Assembly (NCBI GenBank): GCA_030616835.1
Contig: JAUWWP010000010.1
Location: forward strand, 1 to 22,008
Source of the DNA: Deltaproteobacteria bacterium
GTDB taxonomy: Bacteria; Desulfobacterota; G020345765
Length of the DNA: 22,008 nucleotides
Direction: 5' to 3'
Both the position numbers and the translations under genes were made by a program. Of the stretch, positions 1-6,834 are shown one piece after another (within the stretch, counting starts at the first letter, position 1; each line of letters begins with the position of its first letter). The notes under the pieces were generated by a model, which ran no database searches, had not been told where the DNA came from, and was given only the letters and a program-made list of their open reading frames with translations.

Positions 1-2
1 CC

Positions 3-608
3 GACTTCAATCCCCGGACCAGAGAGATTACTGGACCAAATCCTACTTTACATCTACAAAAGAAGTATGAGCGGATAAATCTAATCGGAACCTCATTTTC
101 CAAGGCCTTAACCAAAGGCCTACTTGCCGGTTTGAGTATCAGGGGGGAGTTTGCTTACATTAAGGATGTTCCGGGCTATTATGGCGAAGATGGCAAGCCT
201 GAAGGTGTTGTTAAATTGGATAACTACAACTATGTGTTAGGTTTAGACAAATATCTATTTACCAACTGGTTTCTTAGTTTTCAGTTTATCCAATTTATTA
301 GCTCTATCTCCGAGCATGAGGGATTTGGGCTTCTATTCGGCCCCACCCTGGGCCCGATTGACCAGGTTGAAACCATTTTAAGTTTAAAAGTTTCGACCGA
401 TTTCATGCATGAGAGGCTTAAGCCAGAGGTGCTTATCCTTTTATGGCTCGAAAACAACTGGAGAATTAGCCCGAAGGTTTATTTCGAAGTTTTTGACTAC
501 TTGAATTTAGCGGTAGGGGCACACATCTTTGAGGGTGATGAGGAGAATCTTTTTGGTCAGTTTGATGATAATGACCAGGTTTTTGCCGAATTAAGATATG
601 GATTTTAA
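3..608 (+). CDS. Outer-membrane beta-barrel protein, DUF1302-like (C-terminal part)
   Basis: The reading frame is open from the window edge, so the gene begins upstream; 201 residues are visible. They alternate aromatic and polar residues as in membrane beta-strands, with acidic and glycine-rich turns, and the protein ends in RYGF, the terminal aromatic signature of outer-membrane barrels recognised by the BAM machinery. The closing pattern GQFDDNDQVFAELRYGF resembles the end of DUF1302 proteins, which are predicted barrels of unknown substrate. A TTG at 132 could start a 158-residue product, but barrel-like sequence continues upstream of it (SFSKALTKGLLAGLS), so it is internal. It stands alone, followed by a repeat and oppositely oriented tRNAs. 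The barrel call is fairly secure; the family call is moderate. Confidence 0.65.
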   Translation, partial: DFNPRTREITGPNPTLHLQKKYERINLIGTSFSKALTKGLLAGLSIRGEFAYIKDVPGYYGEDGKPEGVVKLDNYNYVLGLDKYLFTNWFLSFQFIQFISSISEHEGFGLLFGPTLGPIDQVETILSLKVSTDFMHERLKPEVLILLWLENNWRISPKVYFEVFDYLNLAVGAHIFEGDEENLFGQFDDNDQVFAELRYGF

Positions 609-636
609 CCAAGATATTGAATCCGAAGAAGTAATT

Positions 637-687
637 GTAGGGGTTCGATTCATCGAACCCGACGGGCTTGATGAATCAAGCCCCTAC
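637..687. repeat. Double-hairpin palindromic repeat with GTAGGGG/CCCCTAC ends
   Basis: Outer inverted ends GTAGGGG (637-643) and CCCCTAC (681-687) enclose two near-identical hairpins. One is GGGTTCGAT-TC-ATCGAACCC (641-660) and the other GGGCTTGAT-GA-ATCAAGCCC (664-683), separated by GAC. Two stems plus complementary ends look like a REP/BIME-type element. It lies between the end of the barrel gene and the end of tRNA-Glu, so it could end transcription from both sides, although there is no T-run. Confidence 0.75.
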
Positions 688-725
688 CTGTGGGGCTATT
701 CTGGAAATTCAGCCATATATAGCTT

Positions 726-800
726 TGGTGGTCCCAACGGGAGTTGAACCCGTGTTGCCGGCTTGAGAGGCCGGCGTCCTAACCACTAGACCATGGGACC
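726..800 (-). tRNA. tRNA-Glu (anticodon CTC)
   Basis: Read on the minus strand, a full cloverleaf forms. The acceptor stem GGTCCCA pairs with TGGGACC, the D arm carries AGTGGTTA, the anticodon stem CCGGC/GCCGG holds the loop CTCTCAA, and the T arm contains GTTCAACT. The anticodon is CTC, reading GAG. Discriminator A and an encoded CCA (726-728) are present. It lies downstream of tRNA-Gln and is probably co-transcribed; the 55-base spacer holds a small CCTGAG/CTCAGG hairpin (813-837). Confidence 0.95.
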
Positions 801-855
801 CATATTAAAAATCCTGAGTTCTTCGATTTGCCTCAGGACAGGCATTATTGAAGGA

Positions 856-930
856 TGGCTGAGGAGGTAGGATTCGAACCTACAATCGCCTGATCCAGAG
901 TCAGGTGGCTTACCATTAGCCTACTCCTCA
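856..930 (-). tRNA. tRNA-Gln (anticodon CTG)
   Basis: On the minus strand the acceptor stem TGAGGAG pairs with CTCCTCA. The D loop carries CTAATGGTAAG, the anticodon stem CCTGA/TCAGG encloses CTCTGGA with anticodon CTG (reads CAG), and the T arm has GTTCGAATC. Discriminator G and an encoded CCA (856-858) follow. It is the first gene of the small tRNA unit behind the promoter at 947-975. Confidence 0.95.
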
Positions 931-946
931 GTTTACCTTTAATTTT

Positions 947-975
947 ATTATATCTATTTCCCCAGAAAATGTCCA
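947..975 (-). promoter_or_regulatory. Sigma-70-type promoter of the tRNA-Gln/tRNA-Glu unit
   Basis: On the minus strand TGGACA (970-975) is followed after exactly 17 bases by a perfect TATAAT (947-952). Transcription would start near 940, about ten bases before the 5' end of tRNA-Gln. Confidence 0.7.
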
Positions 976-1061
976 GTAATTTTTATTCCTTTTTCACCCT
1001 CCTATTATAAAAAAACTTCTCTCAATCCACCCTTCCTGATTTTATCGGGATTTTAAAATCC

Positions 1062-1090
1062 TTGCAATACCTCATCAAATAAATTAAACT
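1062..1090 (+). promoter_or_regulatory. Possible promoter of the transglutaminase-ABC unit
   Basis: TTGCAA (1062-1067), 17 bases, then TAAACT (1085-1090). The predicted start near 1097 would nearly coincide with the ATG at 1099, giving an almost leaderless message, in keeping with the absence of a Shine-Dalgarno. A perfect 14-base palindrome GGATTTTAAAATCC (1048-1061) abuts the -35 box and could be an operator. Matches are partial, so this is tentative. Confidence 0.35.
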
Positions 1091-1098
1091 TTAATACT

Positions 1099-2580
1099 AT
1101 GGAAAGAGGGAAATCGAGAAATTACCTTAAGATCCTTGCCTATAGCATTTTCTTTTTCTGGCTCTTTATGATGGGTTGGCTGGTCAGGAGAACCTATACC
1201 AACTCCCTGCCAACCTTTTTGCCATCTTTGCTCCCCGGGCGGGTAGAAGAAAGTGGCGAGGAATGGATGGGGATATATTATAAAGGAAGAAAGATCGGAT
1301 ATGTAGTTTCCTCAGTTATTTTGGAGAAAAAGGGGTACCGCCTTGCTGAAAGGTCCTATTTGAAATTAAAGGTAATGGGAGAGGATAGGGATGTAACCAC
1401 CATCACCAATGCATTGGTAGGGATTGACTTTTCCCTGAAATCCTTTGATTTCCTGCTTAAATCCGGATTGATTCAACTTGGTCTTCAGGGTCAGATTAAA
1501 GACAAGGAGCTTTCTTTGCAGATAGATTCAGCCGGGAGCAGGTCCGAGAAGACCATTCATCTTAAAGAGACTCCCCGTCTGGCCCTGGGGCTGGATAAAT
1601 ATCTGGTCAGAGAAGGACTCAGGATTGGCAGGGAGTTTCTCATTCCCTTTTTCGATCCCTCCTCAATGAGCACAAGTGAGATGCTGGTAAAGGTGTTAGA
1701 TGAGGATGAGGTAGTGTTGGAAGGGAAGAAGCTCTGGACCTATAAGCTGCAGGAGACATTTTTAGGGATCGAGACAACCTCCTGGATCACTTCCGAAGGA
1801 AGGATAGTCAGGGAGGAAAGCCCACTTGGTTTTGTCTCTCTGAGCGAAAGTAGAGAGGATGCCCTGACCAAAGGATGGGAAGAAGGGGAGGATGCAGATA
1901 TTATTGCCTCAACCGCAATAAGGGTAAAAGAGATTAAAAATCCTAAGCTTTTAAAATACTTAAAGCTTAAATTTAAAGGAATTTCTTTAGATAGATTCTC
2001 GCTAAAAACACCCCGGCAGAAGCTCACCGGGGACACCCTGGAGGTAAGGCTGGAGGATATAGATTCCCTGAGATCTTACCAGATCCCCTACCGGGGAAAA
2101 GAATTAAAAGAGTTTTTGGAACCCTCGCCCCTGATTCAGAGCGATAGTAAAGAAATATTACTAAAGACTCGTGAGATCCTAAAGGGTGAGACCGATGCAT
2201 TAAGGGTAGCCCGTAAGCTGGGAGATTGGTTGTTCAGTAATTTGGGGAAAAAGCCCACCATTAGCATTCCCAGTGCCTTAGCGGTCCTAAAGGCAGGGGA
2301 GGGTGACTGCAATGAGCACACTGCCCTATATACTGCCCTTTCCCGGGCAGCGGGCATACCGACGAAGGTGGATGTAGGATTGGTCTATATGGATGGCTAT
2401 TTTTTTTATCATGCCTGGCCCGAGGTCTATCTCGGGCAGTGGGTAGCAATCGATCCCACCCTGGGACAATTCCCTGCCGATGTTACCCACATAAGGTTCC
2501 TTGAAGGTGAGCTGGATAAGTGGATAGGAATAATGCAGATTATCGGTAAGGTTAAGATTGAAATACTGGTCTCTAAATAG
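1099..2580 (+). CDS. Membrane-anchored transglutaminase-like protein
   Basis: The protein has 493 residues. A basic N-terminus and one hydrophobic helix (about residues 10-28) anchor it, so most of the chain should be outside the inner membrane. A long middle region (about 50-350) is unrecognised. The C-terminal 130 residues carry a transglutaminase-like (TGc) papain-fold domain with a complete triad: Cys404 in GDCNEHTALY, His438 in YHAWPEVY and Asp452 in IDPTLGQ. Such bacterial domains are usually thiol peptidases or amidases rather than cross-linking enzymes; the substrate is unknown. No Shine-Dalgarno precedes the ATG. An ABC ATPase starts 127 bases downstream and then an ABC permease, so the three probably work together, perhaps in export or envelope processing. 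The domain call is strong; the role is inference. Confidence 0.85.
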   Translation: MERGKSRNYLKILAYSIFFFWLFMMGWLVRRTYTNSLPTFLPSLLPGRVEESGEEWMGIYYKGRKIGYVVSSVILEKKGYRLAERSYLKLKVMGEDRDVTTITNALVGIDFSLKSFDFLLKSGLIQLGLQGQIKDKELSLQIDSAGSRSEKTIHLKETPRLALGLDKYLVREGLRIGREFLIPFFDPSSMSTSEMLVKVLDEDEVVLEGKKLWTYKLQETFLGIETTSWITSEGRIVREESPLGFVSLSESREDALTKGWEEGEDADIIASTAIRVKEIKNPKLLKYLKLKFKGISLDRFSLKTPRQKLTGDTLEVRLEDIDSLRSYQIPYRGKELKEFLEPSPLIQSDSKEILLKTREILKGETDALRVARKLGDWLFSNLGKKPTISIPSALAVLKAGEGDCNEHTALYTALSRAAGIPTKVDVGLVYMDGYFFYHAWPEVYLGQWVAIDPTLGQFPADVTHIRFLEGELDKWIGIMQIIGKVKIEILVSK

Positions 2581-2597
2581 TGGCCTTTATAAAAGAC

Positions 2598-2640
2598 AAA
2601 TGTCAAACAACAAAGCTCAAAGTTCAAATGCAAATAGATA
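2598..2640. repeat. A-rich 'CAAATGTC/AAAGTTCAAATG' intergenic repeat
   Basis: The stretch after the transglutaminase gene is built from short words such as ACAAATGTC, AAAGCTCAAAG, TTCAAATG and CAAATAG. The same vocabulary recurs at 5466-5521, 15326-15432 and 16750-16819. No reading frame or promoter is seen in it. Confidence 0.6.
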
Positions 2641-2666
2641 GGATTCAAGGGGTCAAGGATTCTAAT

Positions 2667-2701
2667 CCCTGCTATCCCCTGCTATTCCCTGCTATTCCCT
2701 G
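2667..2701. repeat. Decamer tandem repeat (CAGGGAATAG on the minus strand)
   Basis: Three and a half head-to-tail copies of a 10-base unit, CCCTGCTATT on the plus strand, with one C/T variant. It ends 6 bases before the ATG of the ABC ATPase gene. The complementary unit CAGGGAATAG reappears at 16822-16831 and, degenerate, at 16913-16943. Confidence 0.8.
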
Positions 2702-2707
2702 AAGTAA

Positions 2708-3466
2708 ATGATAAAAACGATAAATTTAACCAAAAGGTTCGGAAAGTTGACCGCAGTGGATAACCTGAATCTGGAGATCAGCTCCGGGGAGATCTTCGGA
2801 TTTCTGGGCCCAAACGGGGCCGGGAAAACCACCACTTTTAAGCTAATCGTTGGCCTGCTTCAACCTACTTCAGGGACAGTAACTATTGGCGGCCACGATA
2901 TCTTGAAAAATCCAATTGAGGCCAAGAGTATAATCGGGTTTATTCCGGATCAGCCCTTTATTTATCCAAAGCTCAGCGGGACAGAATACCTGCGCTTTAT
3001 CTGCGGGCTTTATGGTTTAGACCATCAAGAGGGGGAACCACGAATCCCTGAGCTTCTGGAGCTCTTTGAACTCAGTGAATGGGGGAGCGAGCTGGTGGAA
3101 AGCTACTCCCACGGAATGCGACAAAGGCTGGTAATGGCCTCAGCCCTTATTCATAAACCCCAAGTAATTGTGATTGATGAGCCGATGGTGGGGCTGGACC
3201 CCCGGGGAGCAAGGATGGTTAAAGAGATCTTCCGGGGGATGTCCCGGGAAGGGGTAAGTATCTTTATGTCCACCCACACCATGGAGGTAGCGGAACAGAT
3301 GTGCGATCGCATTGGCATTATTCAGGATGGCAGATTAATTACCGTGGGCACAATGCCCGAGCTGCGGGAGCTCTCCGGAGTGGAAGGCAAGCATCTGGAG
3401 TCCATTTTCTTGAAACTCACCGGCGGCGAGGAGATGGCGGAGATAATCAAGATTCTCCGGAGCTGA
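2708..3466 (+). CDS. ABC transporter ATP-binding protein (ABC-2 type exporter)
   Basis: A complete 252-residue nucleotide-binding subunit that would power the permease encoded next door. It has Walker A GPNGAGKTT (Lys40), a Q-loop at PDQPFIYP, the signature YSHGMRQRL in place of the usual LSGGQ, Walker B VIVIDEPMVGLD and the switch histidine in STHTMEVAEQ. The overall pattern is that of the CcmA/NatA class that partners ABC-2 permeases. The ATG has only GAAG just ahead as a weak ribosome site, because the decamer repeat occupies the upstream sequence. The stop codon directly abuts a palindromic element. Substrate unknown; the adjacent transglutaminase-like protein suggests an envelope-related cargo. 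Confidence 0.93.
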   Translation: MIKTINLTKRFGKLTAVDNLNLEISSGEIFGFLGPNGAGKTTTFKLIVGLLQPTSGTVTIGGHDILKNPIEAKSIIGFIPDQPFIYPKLSGTEYLRFICGLYGLDHQEGEPRIPELLELFELSEWGSELVESYSHGMRQRLVMASALIHKPQVIVIDEPMVGLDPRGARMVKEIFRGMSREGVSIFMSTHTMEVAEQMCDRIGIIQDGRLITVGTMPELRELSGVEGKHLESIFLKLTGGEEMAEIIKILRS

Positions 3467-3530
3467 ACCCCGTTAGAGATTAACAAGACAGCTCTGGTGT
3501 CAATTCGCCAAGTAAGATCTCTAACAGGGT
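3467..3530. repeat. Palindromic element ACCCCGTTAGAGAT...ATCTCTAACAGGGT
   Basis: The 14-base arms at 3467-3480 and 3517-3530 are complementary except for one base and enclose 36 bases. The element starts at the base right after the ATPase stop codon and ends just before the permease ribosome site. The outer arm ACCCCGTTAGA is the same sequence as the arm of the larger element at 10238-10396, so the two belong to one dispersed family. Confidence 0.8.
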
Positions 3531-3546
3531 AAAACGAGGGCCTGAC

Positions 3547-5244
3547 TTGCAGGAATTCTCTCTTCTATTAAATCCAACCCTTATATCCTTTAAAAACCAG
3601 ATTAGTGCTCAGAGTAAACCTCAAAGGCTCAGGGTTTATTTCCTGATCCTTCTGGGTCTAATCTTTTGGGTGGGTATTTTCATTGCCTTTTATCGGGTAT
3701 TGGTTTACTTCCAGGGCACTGAGATAGTGGGAGATATCCTGATTAAGAAGCTCCTTTCAATGATATTTCTCACCTTTTTTTCGTTTCTGGTCTTCAGTAA
3801 CATAATCACCGCATTTTCTACCTATTTTCTCTCTGACGACTTGAATCTCCTAATTGCCTCCCCGGTCTCGCTCAGCAGTATCTATTTTTCCCGATTTGTA
3901 GAGACGACAATTAATAGCTCCTGGATGGTTCTTGGGTTCGGGCTACCAGTGTTTCTGGCCTACGGAGTAGTGCATGACTCCTCAATATTCTACTATCTCT
4001 GGCTGATAATGTTACTTGTCTTCTTCTTGCTGGTTCCGGCAGGATTAGGGATTATCCTTACCATGTTCCTGGTTCAGGTCTTTCCGGCCAGAAGGACCAA
4101 GGATGTCCTTTTCCTGCTCTCAATCTTCTTCATTGCTGCGATCTACCTTCTTTTTCGCTTCCTGCAGCCCGAGAAGCTGGTTGACCCCGAGTCCTTCAAT
4201 TCTCTAATGGAGTATTTCGCCGTGCTTAAAACCCCGGACTCCACCTTCCTCCCCAGCTACTGGGCAACCGAATCTTTGTTCCCGGTCTTAAGGGGGGACA
4301 GAGGCGATAGTGTGTTCTATTTTCTGCTGATCTTGAGCTCAGGGCTGGCTTCGATGGTAGTAGGAAACTGGGTTTCCAATCGGATCTATCATAGCGGCTG
4401 GACCAAGGTCCAGGAGGCCAAAAGGGCTCGGGTAACCCAGATGGCCTTTTTTGACCGAACGGTAAATCTTCTCACCGCTCCTTTTCACTCCTCCTTTAAG
4501 GCGATTATGAGCAAAGATATTAAAACCTTCTTTCGAGACACTACCCAGTGGTCCCAGTTGCTGCTTCTGGGGGCCCTGGTGGTAGTTTATCTTTATAACT
4601 TCAGCGTTCTTCCCCTGGATCGTTCACCTGTCCCCTCCTTCTACCTGCAGAATCTTTTCGCATTTTTAAACCTTGGCCTGGCCGGTTTTGTGCTCTCCGC
4701 ACTCGCAGTGCGCTTTGTCTTCCCGGCAGTGAGTCTGGAGGGGAAAACCTATTGGCTCATCAAAAGCTCGCCCATAAGTATTCGCCGCTTACTCTGGAGC
4801 AAGTTCTGGACAAGCCTGCTGCCGATTTTAGTCCTCTCTGAGATCCTGATTATCCTCTCCAACTATTTCCTCAGGGCCACGGACTTTATGATGATCCTCT
4901 CGTCCGTTACCATTTTCTTTATGTGCTTTGGGATCGTTGGTCTGGGGGTGGGGATTGGGGCTATCTATCCCCGTTTTCAGGTGGAGAATGTGGCCAAGAT
5001 TGCTACCGGCTTCGGGGGGATTGTCTATATGATCATTTGCATGGGGTTTATCGGAGCCGTTGTCATCCTTGAGGCATCGCCGGTCTATATCATATTTATG
5101 GCTCAGTTGCGAAGCTGGGCAATCCCCCTCTGGCAATGGGCCTGGATCATATTCTCCTTTACTATGGTCATTGGCCTCAATATACTGGCGTTTTACCTTC
5201 CGATGAAGCTCGGGATAAAAGGGCTGGAGGCAAAAGAGGTTTAA
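3547..5244 (+). CDS. ABC transporter permease, ABC_tran_2-like
   Basis: A very hydrophobic 565-residue protein with roughly a dozen predicted membrane helices, including about residues 25-48, 60-85, 118-140 and 147-172, and a cluster near the C-terminus. The segment SDDLNLLIASPVSLSSIYFS resembles the conserved region of large exporter permeases of the ABC_tran_2 type, in which one chain carries both halves; a related phrase (YWLIKSSPISIRRLLWSKF) recurs in the second half. The start is TTG, chosen because GAGG (3536-3539) sits 7 bases ahead and no ATG or GTG fits. It follows the ATPase with an 80-base gap filled mostly by a palindromic repeat, and would form the exporter with that ATPase. Cargo unknown. 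Confidence 0.85.
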   Translation: MQEFSLLLNPTLISFKNQISAQSKPQRLRVYFLILLGLIFWVGIFIAFYRVLVYFQGTEIVGDILIKKLLSMIFLTFFSFLVFSNIITAFSTYFLSDDLNLLIASPVSLSSIYFSRFVETTINSSWMVLGFGLPVFLAYGVVHDSSIFYYLWLIMLLVFFLLVPAGLGIILTMFLVQVFPARRTKDVLFLLSIFFIAAIYLLFRFLQPEKLVDPESFNSLMEYFAVLKTPDSTFLPSYWATESLFPVLRGDRGDSVFYFLLILSSGLASMVVGNWVSNRIYHSGWTKVQEAKRARVTQMAFFDRTVNLLTAPFHSSFKAIMSKDIKTFFRDTTQWSQLLLLGALVVVYLYNFSVLPLDRSPVPSFYLQNLFAFLNLGLAGFVLSALAVRFVFPAVSLEGKTYWLIKSSPISIRRLLWSKFWTSLLPILVLSEILIILSNYFLRATDFMMILSSVTIFFMCFGIVGLGVGIGAIYPRFQVENVAKIATGFGGIVYMIICMGFIGAVVILEASPVYIIFMAQLRSWAIPLWQWAWIIFSFTMVIGLNILAFYLPMKLGIKGLEAKEV

Positions 5245-5559
5245 CCCTACATTATTAGAAAAACCGTGGATAGGCGGGGCTTTCCAGCCCGCCTAACATA
5301 TTAAAGGGGACCACGTTGTTCCATTAGTTCCATAACTAATATCAGGAAGAGCCACAGCTAGGCCCGCACTCTTGACAGAATGAAATAAAGATTGGTGAAT
5401 CGGGAATGGGAAATCGGAAACGGTAACTGGATGAATATGACCGCTCACCAAGCTCTGACTCACAATGTCAAATTACAAAACCCAAAGTTCAAATCAATTC
5501 CAAAGCTCAAATGTCCAATGTCATGAAGGGGAAGAGGGTCACAACCTGACTCCAGACCT
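5245..5559. other. Gene-free gap with several intergenic repeats
   Basis: No credible gene is seen. It holds the hairpin at 5271-5295, a stretch of GGGAATGGGAAATCGG-type repeats near 5400-5430, and A-rich CAAATGTC-type words at 5466-5521. A weak promoter-like TTGACA (5372-5377) has no good -10 partner. Confidence 0.5.
5271..5295. repeat. GC-rich hairpin TAGGCGGG...CCCGCCTA
   Basis: The outer arms TAGGCGGG and CCCGCCTA pair perfectly and the inner GCT/AGC pairs extend the stem around a short loop. There is no T-run, so it is a REP-like hairpin rather than a clear terminator. It lies 27 bases after the permease stop and may protect the 3' end of that transcript. Confidence 0.6.
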
Positions 5560-6384
5560 TTGAGAAAGAAATTGGAAAAACTATTTCGCACTTTATGGAA
5601 AAAGACAAAGCAAGGGCGATTGCTGTCCCAAGTAATATTTCTTTCCTTAGCTTTTTGGGTAGCAATCCTAATGTTTTTTAATGTCCGGGGGGCTACGATA
5701 GAAAGATATTGTCCGTTCGGGGGAGTGGAGACCCTGATACCATGGTTCTCCCAAAAGGGGACATTTTGCGACCTGTCTACGGTAAATATCTCAATGCTTG
5801 CCGGCGTATTGGTTCTTACAGTTCTCCTTAAAAGGGTTTTCTGTAGTCATATTTGCCCACTGGGAACTTTATTGGAGTGGATCGGAACTATCGGCCGTAG
5901 ATTCATTATCGGGTCGAGGAAGATTCCGGAGAAACTTGATAAGGCGCTTAGATGGCTAAAGTATCCGTTGCTGGTGGCTATCCTATTTTTTACAGTTAAA
6001 GCGGGTGAGTTGGTTTTCAGAACATTCGACCCATATTACCTATTCTTTACTGCCGGCACAGGACACGGTATTGGAAAGGCAGGGATATGGGTTTTGTTCG
6101 GTGTTTTTCTTGTCGGCATATTGGCTCCCTTATCGTTCTGCAAATATCTCTGCCCGATGGCGGCATGCCTGGCCCCCTTATGTCGGTTAGGGATGGTACG
6201 GGTAATACGAAACGATCAACTATGCACTCAATGTGGTTCATGTGACGCTGCGTGTGAGTGGGGGATAATGGTTTCCAAAACAAAATCTGTAACCAACAGC
6301 GAGTGTAGCAATTGCCAAGATTGTGTCAGAGCTTGCCCGACGCCCGGCAACCTTACCCTGCGAATAAGGAGGACGGTCAGATGA
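5560..6384 (+). CDS. Membrane polyferredoxin, NapH/CcoG-like 4Fe-4S protein
   Basis: A 274-residue integral membrane electron-transfer protein. About four helices are visible (near residues 24-43, 77-96, 128-144 and 168-188). Cysteine motifs of the NapH/NosR-C/CcoG group are present: CPFGGVETL (Cys51), CSHICPLGTL and CKYLCPMAAC. A C-terminal ferredoxin domain follows with two complete 4Fe-4S sites, CTQCGSCDAAC (Cys222, 225, 228, 232) and CSNCQDCVRACP (Cys249, 252, 255, 259). Relatives carry electrons from the quinone pool or cytosolic donors to periplasmic reductases. The TTG start is the first in frame after a stop, but no Shine-Dalgarno supports it, so the start is uncertain. Its stop overlaps the next gene by four bases, which suggests a working pair. 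Confidence 0.87.
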   Translation: MRKKLEKLFRTLWKKTKQGRLLSQVIFLSLAFWVAILMFFNVRGATIERYCPFGGVETLIPWFSQKGTFCDLSTVNISMLAGVLVLTVLLKRVFCSHICPLGTLLEWIGTIGRRFIIGSRKIPEKLDKALRWLKYPLLVAILFFTVKAGELVFRTFDPYYLFFTAGTGHGIGKAGIWVLFGVFLVGILAPLSFCKYLCPMAACLAPLCRLGMVRVIRNDQLCTQCGSCDAACEWGIMVSKTKSVTNSECSNCQDCVRACPTPGNLTLRIRRTVR

Positions 6385-6752
6385 AAAACCTTTCAACCTA
6401 TCTTGCTCCATTCGTGATTATTTCTTTTTTAGGAATCATGTTGCTCGGTAATGCCTGGGAGCTGCCCTCGATGAAAAAAGAGTTTGCGGAAAACGTTGGA
6501 GAAGTTCGGACGTTGAATATGATCGTGAACGGGCTTAAATGCAGAGCTACTTCCAATTTTATGATTAGGAGAATAGGACAAATCCCCGGAGTCGTATCTG
6601 TCACTACTTACGTGCAAGAGCACCGGGCTATCATAGAATACAAACCATCCCAAATCGATCCTGATGATATCTCGCGGGCAATTGAACGACCGATCAGGCT
6701 TCGGGACAAAAGGATTGTATATCCCTTCAAGGTCCTCGAAATCAAACATTAG
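6381..6752 (+). CDS. Membrane-anchored HMA-like protein lacking the CxxC pair
   Basis: A 123-residue protein whose ATG overlaps the polyferredoxin stop (ATGA) and has a strong AAGGAGG at 6367-6373; that decides the start against an upstream in-frame TTG or ATG. Residues 7-23 form one hydrophobic anchor. Residues 44-110 read like a ferredoxin-fold heavy-metal-associated domain: a beta-strand TLNMIVNGLKC, a helix, then IPGVVSVTTY and a strand with IIEYKP. HMA domains bind Cu, Zn or Hg through CxxC at this loop, but here the sequence is CRAT, with only Cys54. It therefore may bind a metal weakly, dimerise through one thiol, or serve another role. The polyferredoxin is its obvious partner. The fold is inferred from pattern only. 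Confidence 0.75.
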   Translation: MKNLSTYLAPFVIISFLGIMLLGNAWELPSMKKEFAENVGEVRTLNMIVNGLKCRATSNFMIRRIGQIPGVVSVTTYVQEHRAIIEYKPSQIDPDDISRAIERPIRLRDKRIVYPFKVLEIKH

Positions 6753-6834
6753 AGCTTAGTGCGGGAAAACTGCATGCTGCGTTAGACGAGTCGGGGGCGA
6801 GGCCCGGACTAAAGGCGGTATTTGTCGAGGATAA

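Noticed and set aside
6312..6380. Upstream start extending the HMA-like protein into the polyferredoxin gene
   Set aside because: The ATG at 6381 has AAGGAGG at ideal distance and begins with a plausible anchor; the upstream part is a shadow of the ferredoxin motifs.
6789..6810. Hairpin AGTCGGG...CCCGGACT between the convergent HMA-like and BY-kinase genes as a terminator
   Set aside because: The stem has a bulge and no T-run follows on either strand, so it cannot be supported as an intrinsic terminator.
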